This document shows positions 7,261 through 14,372 of a stretch of 23,149 nt of DNA, piece by piece. Below the pieces are notes generated by a model. It searched no databases. It was not told where the DNA came from and saw only the letters and a program-made list of their open reading frames with translations. The stretch lies in the NCBI GenBank assembly GCA_963642995.1, contig CAVIIZ010000025.1, forward strand, positions 1 through 23,149, in the 5' to 3' direction. Each line of letters opens with the position of its first letter. Position 1 is the first letter of the stretch. This stretch comes from CAVAWX01 sp963642995. GTDB lineage: Bacteria > Actinomycetota > Coriobacteriia > Coriobacteriales > QAMH01. The position numbers and the translations under genes were made by a program.

Positions 7261-9327
7261 CTATTCGCCGTCTTCGTCGTGGGTTTCTATCTCGCTCATC
7301 TTCACGCCCGGCCCGAACGCGGAAAGCGCGCGACCGAGGTCTTGCGCCGTCGCGTCGTCGACGGGCTTTCGCGCCGCGGTGGAATCGCCGGGGGCGTCGA
7401 ACATGGCGTAAGCGTCCCCCTCGTCGAAAACCCGCGTCGTGTCGGACGGGTCGAAGGCGTCCGATGGGTCGAAGGCGCCTGCCACGTCGAAAGCAGCCGG
7501 GTCGTCGAAGGGGATGGCCTCGGCAGGCTCGTCGAAGGAGGCGGGCGCGCCGCCGCCTGCGCCCGCGTCTGCCCTGTCCGCGCCGCTTCCCCCCGAAAAA
7601 GGCTCCTCATGTGCCACGGTGACAAAGGAAGGGCCTGTCGCCGCCTGCGGTCCTGCCGCCTCCGAGGCGTCCAATTGCATGGTCAGACGCGCGTTTTGCC
7701 CCACCACGTCACGCAGGGCCTGTTCGATCAGGCGCGAGGCGTCCGGCTGCGAGGCGAGCTTCATGGCGAACTCGGCGCCCTTCGGGAAGGTGAATCTGTA
7801 GGCGTTTTCCCCCGCTTCGGAGACGACCACGCCGGTGAGCATGGTCGAGGTGGCCACGTCTGCGTGTTTCACCGCCGCGAGCACGGCGGCCGTCAGGCGC
7901 GCGTCCGACATGGTGGGCGCGGCTTGCTGTTTTGCGCTGGCCTGCGCGCCCGCCGCCGTCTCGGCGGGCTCTTGCCGTTGCACGTGCGCCGTCTGCACGG
8001 GCGCCGTCTCCTCGCCCGCCCCGGCAGATGCCGCCTGCGCCGCGTGCGCGCCCCCGTCCGCATCGGCCGTTGCCCGCGCCTGCGTTGCAGGTTTCCCGGA
8101 CTGCGCGAAAGCCGCCTCGGGCACGACCGCGCCGGCCGTCGGCTGCGGACGAGCCGCCGGCTCCGTCTGCGCATCCACGAGCTGCTCCAGACGCTCGATG
8201 CGCGCGAGCAGGGCGGCGTCTGTCACGTCCACCTGCGGGCGGCACATCCTCACCAGCGCCACTTCCGCAGACAGGCGCGCGTCGCTCGCAGACCGGGTCG
8301 CGCGCCGCAGCTCGTCGCAGGTCTCCAGCACATGCGAAAGCCGCGCCGGCCCGCCGAACGCGGCCGCCTGCTCCGCATAGCGCCGCGCGTCGTCTTTCGC
8401 GCACGCCAGCAATCCGGCTGCCGCATCGGGCGCCAACGAGGCCACATAGAGGTTTCGCGCGTGCCCCGCCATATCGGCCGCGATCTGCGCCGCATCGCCG
8501 CCGGCGTCCACGAGCGCGGCCAGACGCAGCAATGCGCCCGCCGCATCGCCTGCCGCCACGCATCCGGCAAGCTCGAAGAGCTCGGATGCGCTCGTGCGCC
8601 CCAGCTGGGACTGCGCCGCCGAAAGCGTCACCTGCCCGTCCGCGGCGACCGCCACCTGCTCGAGCGCCGTCGTGGCGTCGCGCATGCCGCCCGCCGCCGC
8701 GTCGGCGATGTAGTCCAGCGCCTCGTCTTCGGCAGAAAACCCCTCGCCGTCGCAGATGCGCCGCAGGTATCCGGCGATCTCCTCCACGGACAGGCGGCGG
8801 AAATCGAAGCGCTGGCAACGCGACTGGATGGTGGCCGGCACCTTTTGCGGGTCGGTCGTGCACAAGACGAAGACGACGTGCTCGGGCGGCTCTTCGAGTG
8901 TTTTCAGCAGCGCGTTGAACGCCGCCGTCGAGAGCATGTGCACCTCGTCGACGATGTAGACCTTGTAGCGGCCGTGTATGGGCGCGAACTGCACGCGGCT
9001 GATGATCTCCTCGCGCACGTTGTCCACGCCCGTGCGGCTTGCCGCGTCCAGCTCGTAGACGTCCGGGTGCAAGCCCGCCGCTATCTGCATGCAGGCCTCG
9101 CAGCTGCCGTCCGGCTCGCCGGCTTGCGCCGCCTTCTCGCATAGCAGCGCCTTTGCCAGCAGGCGCGCCGTCGTGGTCTTGCCCGTCCCGCGCGGCCCGC
9201 AGAAGAGGTAGGCATGCGCGAGGGCGCCGCTGCGCAGGGCGTTCACCAGCGTGTGCTCGACGTGTTCTTGCCCCACGACGTCGGAGAAAACCTCCGGACG
9301 GTACTTGCGGTACAACGAAACCGCCAT
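7261..9327 (-). CDS. dnaX: DNA polymerase III subunit gamma/tau
   Basis: 688 residues. The AAA+ module is intact: Walker A GPRGTGKT at 44-51, Walker B VYIVDEVH at 123-130, sensor-1 region CTTDPQK near 156-162 and the SRC motif at 169-171. The zinc module has C63, C76 and C79, but the position of the remaining usual cysteine reads Asp73 (EPDGSC). After the clamp-loader lid and collar region (to about 370) comes a long Ala/Pro/Gln-rich linker and a C-terminal tau-like region ending with an acidic stretch that has a repeated DAFDPSD motif. It loads the beta clamp and links polymerase and helicase. No slippery A-run is evident, so I see no sign of a programmed frameshift making a short gamma form. 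It precedes ybaB and recR; dedA lies upstream. Confidence 0.96.
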   Translation of the reverse strand: MAVSLYRKYRPEVFSDVVGQEHVEHTLVNALRSGALAHAYLFCGPRGTGKTTTARLLAKALLCEKAAQAGEPDGSCEACMQIAAGLHPDVYELDAASRTGVDNVREEIISRVQFAPIHGRYKVYIVDEVHMLSTAAFNALLKTLEEPPEHVVFVLCTTDPQKVPATIQSRCQRFDFRRLSVEEIAGYLRRICDGEGFSAEDEALDYIADAAAGGMRDATTALEQVAVAADGQVTLSAAQSQLGRTSASELFELAGCVAAGDAAGALLRLAALVDAGGDAAQIAADMAGHARNLYVASLAPDAAAGLLACAKDDARRYAEQAAAFGGPARLSHVLETCDELRRATRSASDARLSAEVALVRMCRPQVDVTDAALLARIERLEQLVDAQTEPAARPQPTAGAVVPEAAFAQSGKPATQARATADADGGAHAAQAASAGAGEETAPVQTAHVQRQEPAETAAGAQASAKQQAAPTMSDARLTAAVLAAVKHADVATSTMLTGVVVSEAGENAYRFTFPKGAEFAMKLASQPDASRLIEQALRDVVGQNARLTMQLDASEAAGPQAATGPSFVTVAHEEPFSGGSGADRADAGAGGGAPASFDEPAEAIPFDDPAAFDVAGAFDPSDAFDPSDTTRVFDEGDAYAMFDAPGDSTAARKPVDDATAQDLGRALSAFGPGVKMSEIETHDEDGE

Positions 9328-9333
9328 CTCGCG

Positions 9334-10167
9334 TCACTTTCCTTCCCGGCTCGCATGCCGCCCGGCGACCGGCNNNNNNNNNNNNNNNNNNNNNNNNNNN
9401 NNNNNNNNNNNNNNNNNNNNNNNNNNNNNNNNNNNNNCACGGGGCTCTTCTTCGGGGTCCACGCCGGCGTCCGCCGCATCTGCGCCTGCCGCGCCATCCG
9501 CCCCGGCTGCCCGCTTCTTCTTGCCGCTCGAGATCTTCGCCTTCACCGCGCCCGCCACGGCCGGCACAAGCGATATGACGACGATGCCGACTATGACCAG
9601 CTCGAAGTGCTGCTCCACGAAGGGCACGCCGCCGAAGAAGTATCCCAGCAACGAGAACAGCGACACCCACACGATGCCGCCCACGACGTTGAACACGGTG
9701 AAGCGCCCGAAGTGCATCTCGCCCATGCCCGCCACGAACGGCGCGATGGTGCGGATGATGGGGAAAAAGCGCGTGAGGAACACGGCGATGCTGCCGTATT
9801 TGTCGAAGAAACGCTGCGATTTCGCGAGGTTTTCCTCGGACAGCGCCTTCACCTTGCCGCTGCGGACTATGGCCTCGCCCACCTTGCGGCCGATCCAGTA
9901 GTTCGAGGTGTTGCCCAAAATCGCGGCGAGGCTCATCAACACGATCAGGGCGACGATGTTCAGGCCGCCGCCGTCGGCCGCGAAGATGCCCGCGCAAAAC
10001 AACAGCGAGTCGCCCGGCAGAAACGGCGTGACGACCAGCCCCGTCTCGATGAACACGATGATGAACAGCGGCGTGTAGACCCACACCGGGCCGAAATCGA
10101 CGATCCACTGCGCGATGAAACCGCGCGGATCGCGCAGAAGATCGATGAAGAACTGGATTATCTCCAC
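9334..10167 (-). CDS. DedA family membrane protein, C-terminus lost in assembly gap
   Basis: Residues 1-243 are readable before the 64-N gap at 9374-9437. The start is GTG 10167, supported by GAGGAG 7 nt upstream. Family marks are clear: FIETGLVVTPFLPGDSLLF (Glu41, Asp53), the reentrant and helix region ending in GNTSNYWIGRKVG, and FLTRFFPIIRTIAPFVAGMG with Arg133 and Arg139. DedA/SNARE-associated proteins are thought to scramble or flip membrane lipids such as undecaprenyl phosphate or phosphatidylethanolamine. After the last membrane helix (about 188-208) comes a basic KKKR stretch and an Ala/Asp/Glu tail. The stop at 9334 holds only if the gap length is right, so the true end is unknown. 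The gene lies between the SRP RNA and dnaX. Confidence 0.9.
   Translation of the reverse strand: MEIIQFFIDLLRDPRGFIAQWIVDFGPVWVYTPLFIIVFIETGLVVTPFLPGDSLLFCAGIFAADGGGLNIVALIVLMSLAAILGNTSNYWIGRKVGEAIVRSGKVKALSEENLAKSQRFFDKYGSIAVFLTRFFPIIRTIAPFVAGMGEMHFGRFTVFNVVGGIVWVSLFSLLGYFFGGVPFVEQHFELVIVGIVVISLVPAVAGAVKAKISSGKKKRAAGADGAAGADAADAGVDPEEEPRXXXXXXXXXXXXXXXXXXXXXXPVAGRHASREGK
9374..9437. other. Assembly gap (64 N)
   Basis: Sixty-four N at the dedA 3' end, 47 bp before the dnaX start. The dedA stop codon and any dnaX promoter may lie within it. Confidence 0.99.
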
Positions 10168-10189
10168 GTACGCGCTCCTCTTTGAACAT

Positions 10190-10302
10190 GCAAGTGCGCC
10201 CTGTGGACCCGGGCGCCCATCAGAGGCCCCTTATGGCTGCTTCCTCCCGGACCTGACCAGGTTCGGAACGTGATGCCGCCCAAGCCCACACGACGCACTT
10301 GC
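10190..10302 (-). ncRNA. ffs: Small signal recognition particle RNA (4.5S-type)
   Basis: On the minus strand the conserved SRP apical core is present: the CAGGTCCGGGAGGAAGCAGC region with the GGAA-type tetraloop neighbourhood and the asymmetric loop that binds Ffh. The arms pair as expected: a 12-bp helix with G-U pairs (10203-10214 with 10278-10289) and a perfect 9-bp outer stem (10190-10198 with 10294-10302). This gives a hairpin of about 113 nt without an Alu domain. It binds Ffh and speeds the SRP-FtsY targeting cycle. The 3' end is only 22 bp before the dedA start, with no T-run terminator between, so it may be processed from a longer transcript. Ends are set by pairing and could be off by a few bases. 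Confidence 0.93.
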
Positions 10303-10357
10303 CCAACCCCCGCCGTGTTCCGCATCGACGCCTTCGCACCGCCGCGCACGGGAAAAC

Positions 10358-10768
10358 TCAGCTGCCCGTCCCCGCGCTCGGCTGCGCCTGCGTGTCGTCG
10401 GATACTTTATCGAAAACGGTGGTCTTTGTGCCGCCGTTGCCGTCATCTTCATTCAAAGTCAACTGTTTGCCATCCGAGGACAGCTCGTAGGTGGCAGAGC
10501 CGCTCATGCCGTCGGCGGTGTAGGTGATGGTCTTGGCGCCTTGGTCGAGCTGGTAGTCGAAGGTGCTTTGCACCATCTTCCACTGCGTGTCGGTGAAGAC
10601 GACCGTCACCTGCGTGCCCTGCACCTTCCACTCGCCCTTCAAGGCGTCCTTGTCGCCGCCGCCGCAGGCCGCAAGCCCGAAAAGGCAGGCAAACGCCAAT
10701 GCCGCAGCCGAGAGAAGGACGGCCGCGCGCGTGGCTGCAGCTCCCATCGCCTCTTGCCTCGCCATCAT
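10358..10768 (-). CDS. Small secreted lipoprotein, lipocalin-like beta protein
   Basis: 136 residues from ATG 10768, which overlaps the stop of the upstream gene as ATGA; GGAGGAGG lies just upstream, so translation is probably coupled. The signal peptide has a hydrophobic core (about 14-31) and lipobox LAAC with the acylated Cys35. The mature part, starting GGGDKDALKGEWKVQG, is a run of alternating strands (VTVVFTDTQW, YQLDQGAKTITYTA, SATYELSSDGKQLTLNE), the pattern of small lipocalin-like lipoproteins (DUF5640-like) of Gram-positive gut bacteria. It is expected on the outer face of the cytoplasmic membrane. The ligand is unknown. It is the last gene of the ilvE-led group; 55 bp separate it from ffs. 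Confidence 0.8.
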   Translation of the reverse strand: MMARQEAMGAAATRAAVLLSAAALAFACLFGLAACGGGDKDALKGEWKVQGTQVTVVFTDTQWKMVQSTFDYQLDQGAKTITYTADGMSGSATYELSSDGKQLTLNEDDGNGGTKTTVFDKVSDDTQAQPSAGTGS

Positions 10769-10980
10769 TTCTCCTCCTCCTCGTCGTCGTCTTCGAAATC
10801 GAAGTCGAAATCCTCGTCGTCGCCGTCTGCGGCGCGGTTCGGGAATATGAGCTTCGTGCGCCGCTCCAAGATGACGGCGACGAGCAGGAAGACGAGCACG
10901 CCCACCCCGATGATGATGAGCACGCCCCACGTCAGGCCGAAGAAGTCGAAGTACCTGTTTATGAAATCGAAATCCGGCAT
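10765..10980 (-). CDS. Small single-pass membrane protein with acidic C-terminal tail, 71 residues
   Basis: The N-terminus (MPDFDFINRYFDFFGLTWG) is aromatic and amphipathic, followed by one strong membrane helix (about 18-41, VLIIIGVGVLVFLLVAVIL), a short basic segment ERRTKLIFPNR and a very acidic tail of about 20 residues built of Asp, Glu and Phe. GGAAG lies 6 nt before the ATG. The stop overlaps the start of the lipoprotein gene by 4 nt, and the gene starts 10 bp after ilvE, so the three genes form one transcript. I do not recognise the family. The alternating Asp-Phe tail may bind a basic partner or a cation; that is inference. Confidence 0.75.
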   Translation of the reverse strand: MPDFDFINRYFDFFGLTWGVLIIIGVGVLVFLLVAVILERRTKLIFPNRAADGDDEDFDFDFEDDDEEEEK

Positions 10981-10990
10981 CGCGCACTTC

Positions 10991-12031
10991 CTAGCAAATC
11001 TCGACGACCCAGCCGGCCGGCCCTTCGAGCTCGCCGTCTTGGATCGAGGTCAGGGTGTCGCGCAGCTTCTTCATCACAGGGCCGGTCTCGGCCATGCCGG
11101 CGCCGAAGACCACCTTCTCCTCGCCGCAGTCGACCTCGCCCACAGGCGAGATGACGGCCGCCGTGCCGCACATGCCGCACTCCACGAACTGCCCGATCTC
11201 GTCGAAGCGCACCGGGCGCTCCTCGACCTGCATGCCAAGCATCTCGCGCGCCACGTGCACGAGCGAGCGCCGCGTGATGGACGGCAGGATCGAGTCGGTG
11301 GCCGATTGCGGCACCACCAGGGTGCCGTCGGCTTTCACGAACAGGATGTTCGCGCCGCCGGACTCCTCGACGAAAGTGCGCGACTCGGGGTCGAGGAACA
11401 TGTTGTCGGCATAGCCGTCCTCGTGCGCGGCCACGCTGGGATACAACGACATCGCGTAGTTCAGACCCGCCTTGATGTTGCCCGTGCCGTGCGGCGCGGC
11501 GCGGTCGAAGTCGGGCACCTGCAGCTTCACGGGCTTCACCCCGCCGCAGTAGTACGGGCCTACCGGCGTGACGAGTATGCGGAACTGGTAGGCGTCGGCC
11601 GGGGAGACGCCGATGACCTCGCCGGTCGCGAACATGAACGGGCGCACGTACAGCGTCGCGCCGCTGCCGAAAGGCGGCACCCACGCGGCGTTGGCCTTCA
11701 CCACCTCTTTCACAGCCTCGATGAAGCGCTCTTGCGGAAACGGCGGCATGACCAGCCGCTGCGCCGAGTCGTGCATGCGCTGCGCGTTCAGGTCGGGACG
11801 GAAGCACACGATGCGCCCGTCGCGCGTGGTGTAGGCCTTCAGGCCCTCGAAGACCTCCTGGCAGTAGTGCAAGATGCCCGCGCACTCGCTCAGGCGCACG
11901 CAATGGTCGCTTGTCAGGCGCCCCTCGCCCCATGCGCCGTCCGCGTAGTCGCACACGTAGCTGTAGTCGGTGGGCATGTAGGTGAAGCCGAGCGCGCCCC
12001 AGTCCAAGTCCTTTTTCTCCAACGAACTCAT
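10991..12031 (-). CDS. ilvE: Branched-chain amino acid aminotransferase (class IV PLP)
   Basis: 346 residues from ATG 12031. The PLP lysine is K187 in the GTGNIKAGLNYA motif, and the later FVEESGGANILFV and CGMCGTAAVISPVG segments are typical of fold-type IV branched-chain transaminases. The enzyme interconverts leucine, isoleucine and valine with their 2-oxo acids using glutamate. The N-terminus EKKDLDWGALGFTYMPTDYSYV matches the long-form IlvE group. A TTG at 12022 is a serious rival start: AAGGAG sits 9 nt before it but directly against the ATG, and homologues commonly begin M-E-K-K. The gene lies 25 bp after the glycosyltransferase gene and 10 bp before the small acidic-tail gene. No leucine-type attenuator or T-box is seen. 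Confidence 0.95.
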   Translation of the reverse strand: MSSLEKKDLDWGALGFTYMPTDYSYVCDYADGAWGEGRLTSDHCVRLSECAGILHYCQEVFEGLKAYTTRDGRIVCFRPDLNAQRMHDSAQRLVMPPFPQERFIEAVKEVVKANAAWVPPFGSGATLYVRPFMFATGEVIGVSPADAYQFRILVTPVGPYYCGGVKPVKLQVPDFDRAAPHGTGNIKAGLNYAMSLYPSVAAHEDGYADNMFLDPESRTFVEESGGANILFVKADGTLVVPQSATDSILPSITRRSLVHVAREMLGMQVEERPVRFDEIGQFVECGMCGTAAVISPVGEVDCGEEKVVFGAGMAETGPVMKKLRDTLTSIQDGELEGPAGWVVEIC

Positions 12032-12056
12032 CTCCTTTTCGCTTGCCCTGCGGCCG

Positions 12057-13526
12057 CTACTCGCCCTTGCCCACCACGTCGGCCACCGAGCGCACCACGT
12101 TGTGCTTGATGGGCTTCCACTCCACCTTCTTGAACACGGCCACGAGCGCGATGGGCACGTAGGTGAGCATGAAGACGGGGAAGGTGAACATGTAGCGGAT
12201 CTTGTCGGAGGGCTTTGCGTGGATGCGATGCCACTCGGTCGCGGTGGTGAGCGCGCCGAACAAGAACATGATGCCCGCGAAGCTCAGGAAACACGCGCCC
12301 AGCGAGAGCACGGAGGTGACGATGGTGGCGCGCGCGTCGGCGTAGGTGAGCAGGATGTTGGCGTTGGCCGTGTTGAAGCTGGACAGCGCGTCGCCTTGGA
12401 AGATGGAGCCCGTCATCATGCCGATGCCCGCGGTGAGCCAGTTGGCGTCGGCGTTCATCGAGAGCAGGGTGCCCGACCCCGCGACCGCCTGCACTTGCGC
12501 GGCGATGCCCGCGAGCTGCACGAAGCCGACGACGCAGAAGATGAAGTTGGCGAGGAAGCTGATGATGGTGAGCAGCATTGCCGGCGCGATGGTCATGAAC
12601 ATGTCGAAGCACGACAGGTGCCCGCGCTCGTTTCTGAAGATGCCGGTGAAGAGGCGGCCGCCGTAGTTCAGCAGCACCTGGTAGAAGCCCTTGGCCCAAC
12701 GCAGGCGCTGGCGCCAGGAGTCGCGCATGGTGGTGGGCTGCTCGTCGTAGATGATGGCGTCGGGGCTGTAGCCGATGGTGATGCCGTTGGCGATGCAGTC
12801 CGTGGAAAACTCGATGTCTTCCGTGAGCAGATGGTGGATCCAGCCGCCGTTTTCCTCCAAGATGTCGGCGGAGATCAGAAAGCCCGTGCCGCCGATGGCG
12901 CAGCTGCTGCCCAGCAGGTAGCGCGCGTTGCTGAGAAATTTCGCCTCGCGCAAAAACCACATCGCGCTGCCGGCGGCCACCCAGTTCGAGTCGAAGTTCT
13001 TCGAGTTACGGTAGCTCGTGACCACCTTGTAGCCCTCGCCGAAGGTCGCGTTCATGGACGCGATGAAGTTCGGGTCGAGGATGTTGTCGGCGTCGAAGAC
13101 GAAATACCCCGCGTAGCCGGTGCGGCCGTCCTCGTCGCCTTCGAGCATGCGGATGCGGTTCAAGGCGAAATCGAGCGCGTGGCTCTTGCCCACCACGAGG
13201 CGGTCGTTGCGCACGAGCACCTCGGCGCCCGCGGCCCGCGCGACGCCGGCCGTGTCGTCGGTGCAGTTGTCCGCCACCACGTAGACGTCCACCAGCTCCG
13301 AGGGGTAGTTCTGCTCCTTGATGCTGGTGACCAGCTCGCCGATGACGGCCTGCTCGTTGCGGCCTGCCACGAGCACGGCGTAGCGGCGAGGCGGCTCGGC
13401 GCGCTCCTTGGGAAGGCGGCGGTGGTCGGCCACGAGCACGATCACGGCATAGACCACCTGGTACATGTAGCAAAGGCTGAAGAGGAAGAAGAGCAGGAGG
13501 TTGAATGTGTTGACGAAATTCGCCAT
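12057..13526 (-). CDS. Processive family-2 glycosyltransferase (membrane)
   Basis: 489 residues. One N-terminal membrane helix (about 8-33), a cytoplasmic GT-A domain and about four C-terminal membrane segments. Catalytic marks are all present: nucleotide-binding VLVAGRNEQ (51-59), D-A-D at 145-147, T-E-D at 235-237 and Q-x-x-R-W at 273-277 (QRLRW). That set defines processive polysaccharide synthases of the cellulose/hyaluronan/poly-GlcNAc type. UDP-sugar polymerisation with export is likely; the sugar cannot be told. The frame is open to 14057 but the extension is a shadow across a repeat on the other strand. ATG 13526 gives a natural N-terminus; ATG 13562, adding 12 residues with GGAG only 2 nt upstream, is the alternative. 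Confidence 0.88.
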   Translation of the reverse strand: MANFVNTFNLLLFFLFSLCYMYQVVYAVIVLVADHRRLPKERAEPPRRYAVLVAGRNEQAVIGELVTSIKEQNYPSELVDVYVVADNCTDDTAGVARAAGAEVLVRNDRLVVGKSHALDFALNRIRMLEGDEDGRTGYAGYFVFDADNILDPNFIASMNATFGEGYKVVTSYRNSKNFDSNWVAAGSAMWFLREAKFLSNARYLLGSSCAIGGTGFLISADILEENGGWIHHLLTEDIEFSTDCIANGITIGYSPDAIIYDEQPTTMRDSWRQRLRWAKGFYQVLLNYGGRLFTGIFRNERGHLSCFDMFMTIAPAMLLTIISFLANFIFCVVGFVQLAGIAAQVQAVAGSGTLLSMNADANWLTAGIGMMTGSIFQGDALSSFNTANANILLTYADARATIVTSVLSLGACFLSFAGIMFLFGALTTATEWHRIHAKPSDKIRYMFTFPVFMLTYVPIALVAVFKKVEWKPIKHNVVRSVADVVGKGE

Positions 13527-13594
13527 ATCGTCTCTATGCCCCTTTGCGGTGCGAAAGGGCATGTCTCCTATCTGTCTGCGGACAAGTGGCGGGT

Positions 13595-13600
13595 ATTGTA
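13595..13600 (-). promoter_or_regulatory. Candidate -10 box (TACAAT) for the glycosyltransferase-ilvE group
   Basis: TACAAT on the minus strand lies in an AT-richer patch of the 227-bp divergent region 13527-13753, about 70 nt before ATG 13526. No clear -35 is visible. Downstream, GCCCTTT and AAAGGGGC (13538-13560) can pair to a hairpin lying between the two candidate start codons. Confidence 0.4.
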
Positions 13601-13672
13601 ACTCAAGAAAATACAGGGTTTGTGAAGTCTTTCTTTCAGCTTGATCCGCAAGCGGCGCGCGCAATGCGGCGC

Positions 13673-13678
13673 TATACT
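13673..13678 (+). promoter_or_regulatory. Candidate -10 box (TATACT) for the duplicated-repeat gene
   Basis: TATACT on the plus strand stands out in very GC-rich DNA, 75 bp before the ATG at 13754. It lies just upstream of the first repeat copy, so it was not duplicated with it. No good -35 hexamer at 16-18 bp is visible. Confidence 0.4.
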
Positions 13679-13708
13679 TCCCGCCACGAGGAAAGCCCTG
13701 CCCGGCGC

Positions 13709-14137
13709 GCCGCAAAGGCGCAGGTGGCACCCACGAGGAGGCGCGCACGCAACATGGCGAAGCTGTCGCATATAGACGATTTCGAGGAAAAAGGCGAGAG
13801 GGGCGGCGCGCGCGGCGAGGCGGGCGTGCGGCCACGGGGAACGGCACCGGGAGAAGCGGCGGGGCAGGCGGCGGCGCGGAAAGCCGCGGCGGAAAACGCG
13901 GGAGAGCGCGGGGGGAAAGCCGCGAAGGCGCAGGTGGCACCCACGAGGAGGCGCGCGAGCAACATGGCGAAGCTGTCGCATATAGACGATTTCGAGGAAA
14001 AAGACGAGAGGGGCGGCGCGCGCGGCGGGGCGGACGTGCGGCCACGGAAAACGGCACCGGAAGAAGCGGCGGGACAGGCGGCGGCGCGGGCCGCGGGGAA
14101 AGCCGCGGCGGAGAACGCGGGAGAGCGCGGGGGGAAA
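13709..14137 (+). repeat. Direct tandem duplication of about 210 bp, including a ribosome binding site and start codon
   Basis: Copy 1 spans 13709-13918 and copy 2 13919-14137. Copy 2 has a 9-bp insertion near its end. I count about eleven substitutions, nearly all A/G, so identity is about 95%. Each copy holds CACGAGGAGG, an ATG 12 nt later and the codons for MAKLSHIDDFEEK. The period is 70 codons, so the duplication keeps frame. Confidence 0.95.
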
Positions 14138-14296
14138 GGCGCGCCCGCGTTGAACACGGCCTCCGACGAGCGCGACTACCACGGCCTCGACGAGCACGGC
14201 ATGGGCGGTGGCCAGAAGTTCATCGCCATCGTCTCGTTTGCCGTGCTGGTCGCCGTCGTGCTCTACATCCTGAACTACTGGTTCCACTTCGTCTAG
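13754..14296 (+). CDS. Repeat-containing protein with a single C-terminal membrane helix
   Basis: 180 residues from ATG 13754; a second in-frame ATG at 13964 in the duplicated block would give 110 residues. Each copy begins MAKLSHIDDFEEK and runs into a low-complexity Ala/Gly/Arg/Glu stretch (GERGGARG, AAGQAAAR, AAAENAGERGGK). After copy 2 comes a unique acidic and His-containing part (SDERDYHGLDEHGMGGG) and a C-terminal membrane helix (about 153-173, FIAIVSFAVLVAVVLYILNYWF) ending within a few residues, as in tail-anchored proteins. The likely ancestral form is the 110-residue version. Both starts have GAGGAGG but with a long 12-nt spacer. The frame is open upstream to 13544, but the TATACT box at 13673 argues against an earlier start. 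Family not recognised. It lies 76 bp before hypF, with a hairpin between. Confidence 0.7.
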   Translation: MAKLSHIDDFEEKGERGGARGEAGVRPRGTAPGEAAGQAAARKAAAENAGERGGKAAKAQVAPTRRRASNMAKLSHIDDFEEKDERGGARGGADVRPRKTAPEEAAGQAAARAAGKAAAENAGERGGKGAPALNTASDERDYHGLDEHGMGGGQKFIAIVSFAVLVAVVLYILNYWFHFV

Positions 14297-14319
14297 AACA
14301 CGCCTGCCGACGGGCTTGC

Positions 14320-14352
14320 GCAAAGCCGCGCGGCGCCGTGCGCGGCCTTTGC
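14320..14352 (+). terminator. GC-rich hairpin after the repeat gene
   Basis: GCAAAGCCGCGC (14320-14331) pairs with GCGCGGCCTTTGC (14340-14352) with one bulge and an 8-nt loop. No T-run follows, so it is a weak or factor-dependent terminator candidate separating the repeat gene from hypF. Confidence 0.45.
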
Positions 14353-14360
14353 GGGCGTGG

Positions 14361-14366
14361 CACAAT
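14361..14366 (+). promoter_or_regulatory. Candidate -10 box (CACAAT) for a leaderless hypF mRNA
   Basis: CACAAT, preceded by TGG, ends 6 nt before the hypF ATG at 14373, and no Shine-Dalgarno sequence is present. This mirrors the TACAAT placement before the YfhO gene. The -35 is not recognisable. Confidence 0.35.
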
Positions 14367-14372
14367 GCGCAC

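Noticed and set aside
7709..10189. An 826-residue minus-strand frame overlapping dnaX and dedA
   Set aside because: It runs through the N gap and yields Arg-rich nonsense; dnaX and dedA in other frames are unmistakable.
10158..10349. Short frame across the SRP RNA
   Set aside because: The conserved SRP core and pairing arms explain this sequence; the frame is incidental.
13527..14057. N-terminal extension of the glycosyltransferase to 666 residues
   Set aside because: The extension is the antisense of the duplicated repeat and is Arg/Pro/Ala-rich; the membrane helix at 13526 is the natural N-terminus.
13709..14137. Considered as a CRISPR array or mobile element end
   Set aside because: Only two long adjacent copies, no short spaced repeats, no transposase and no target-site duplication.
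13672..14157. A 161-residue minus-strand frame with two repeated blocks
   Set aside because: Its repeats merely mirror the plus-strand duplication; it has no ribosome binding site, and the plus-strand frame ends in a clean membrane helix.
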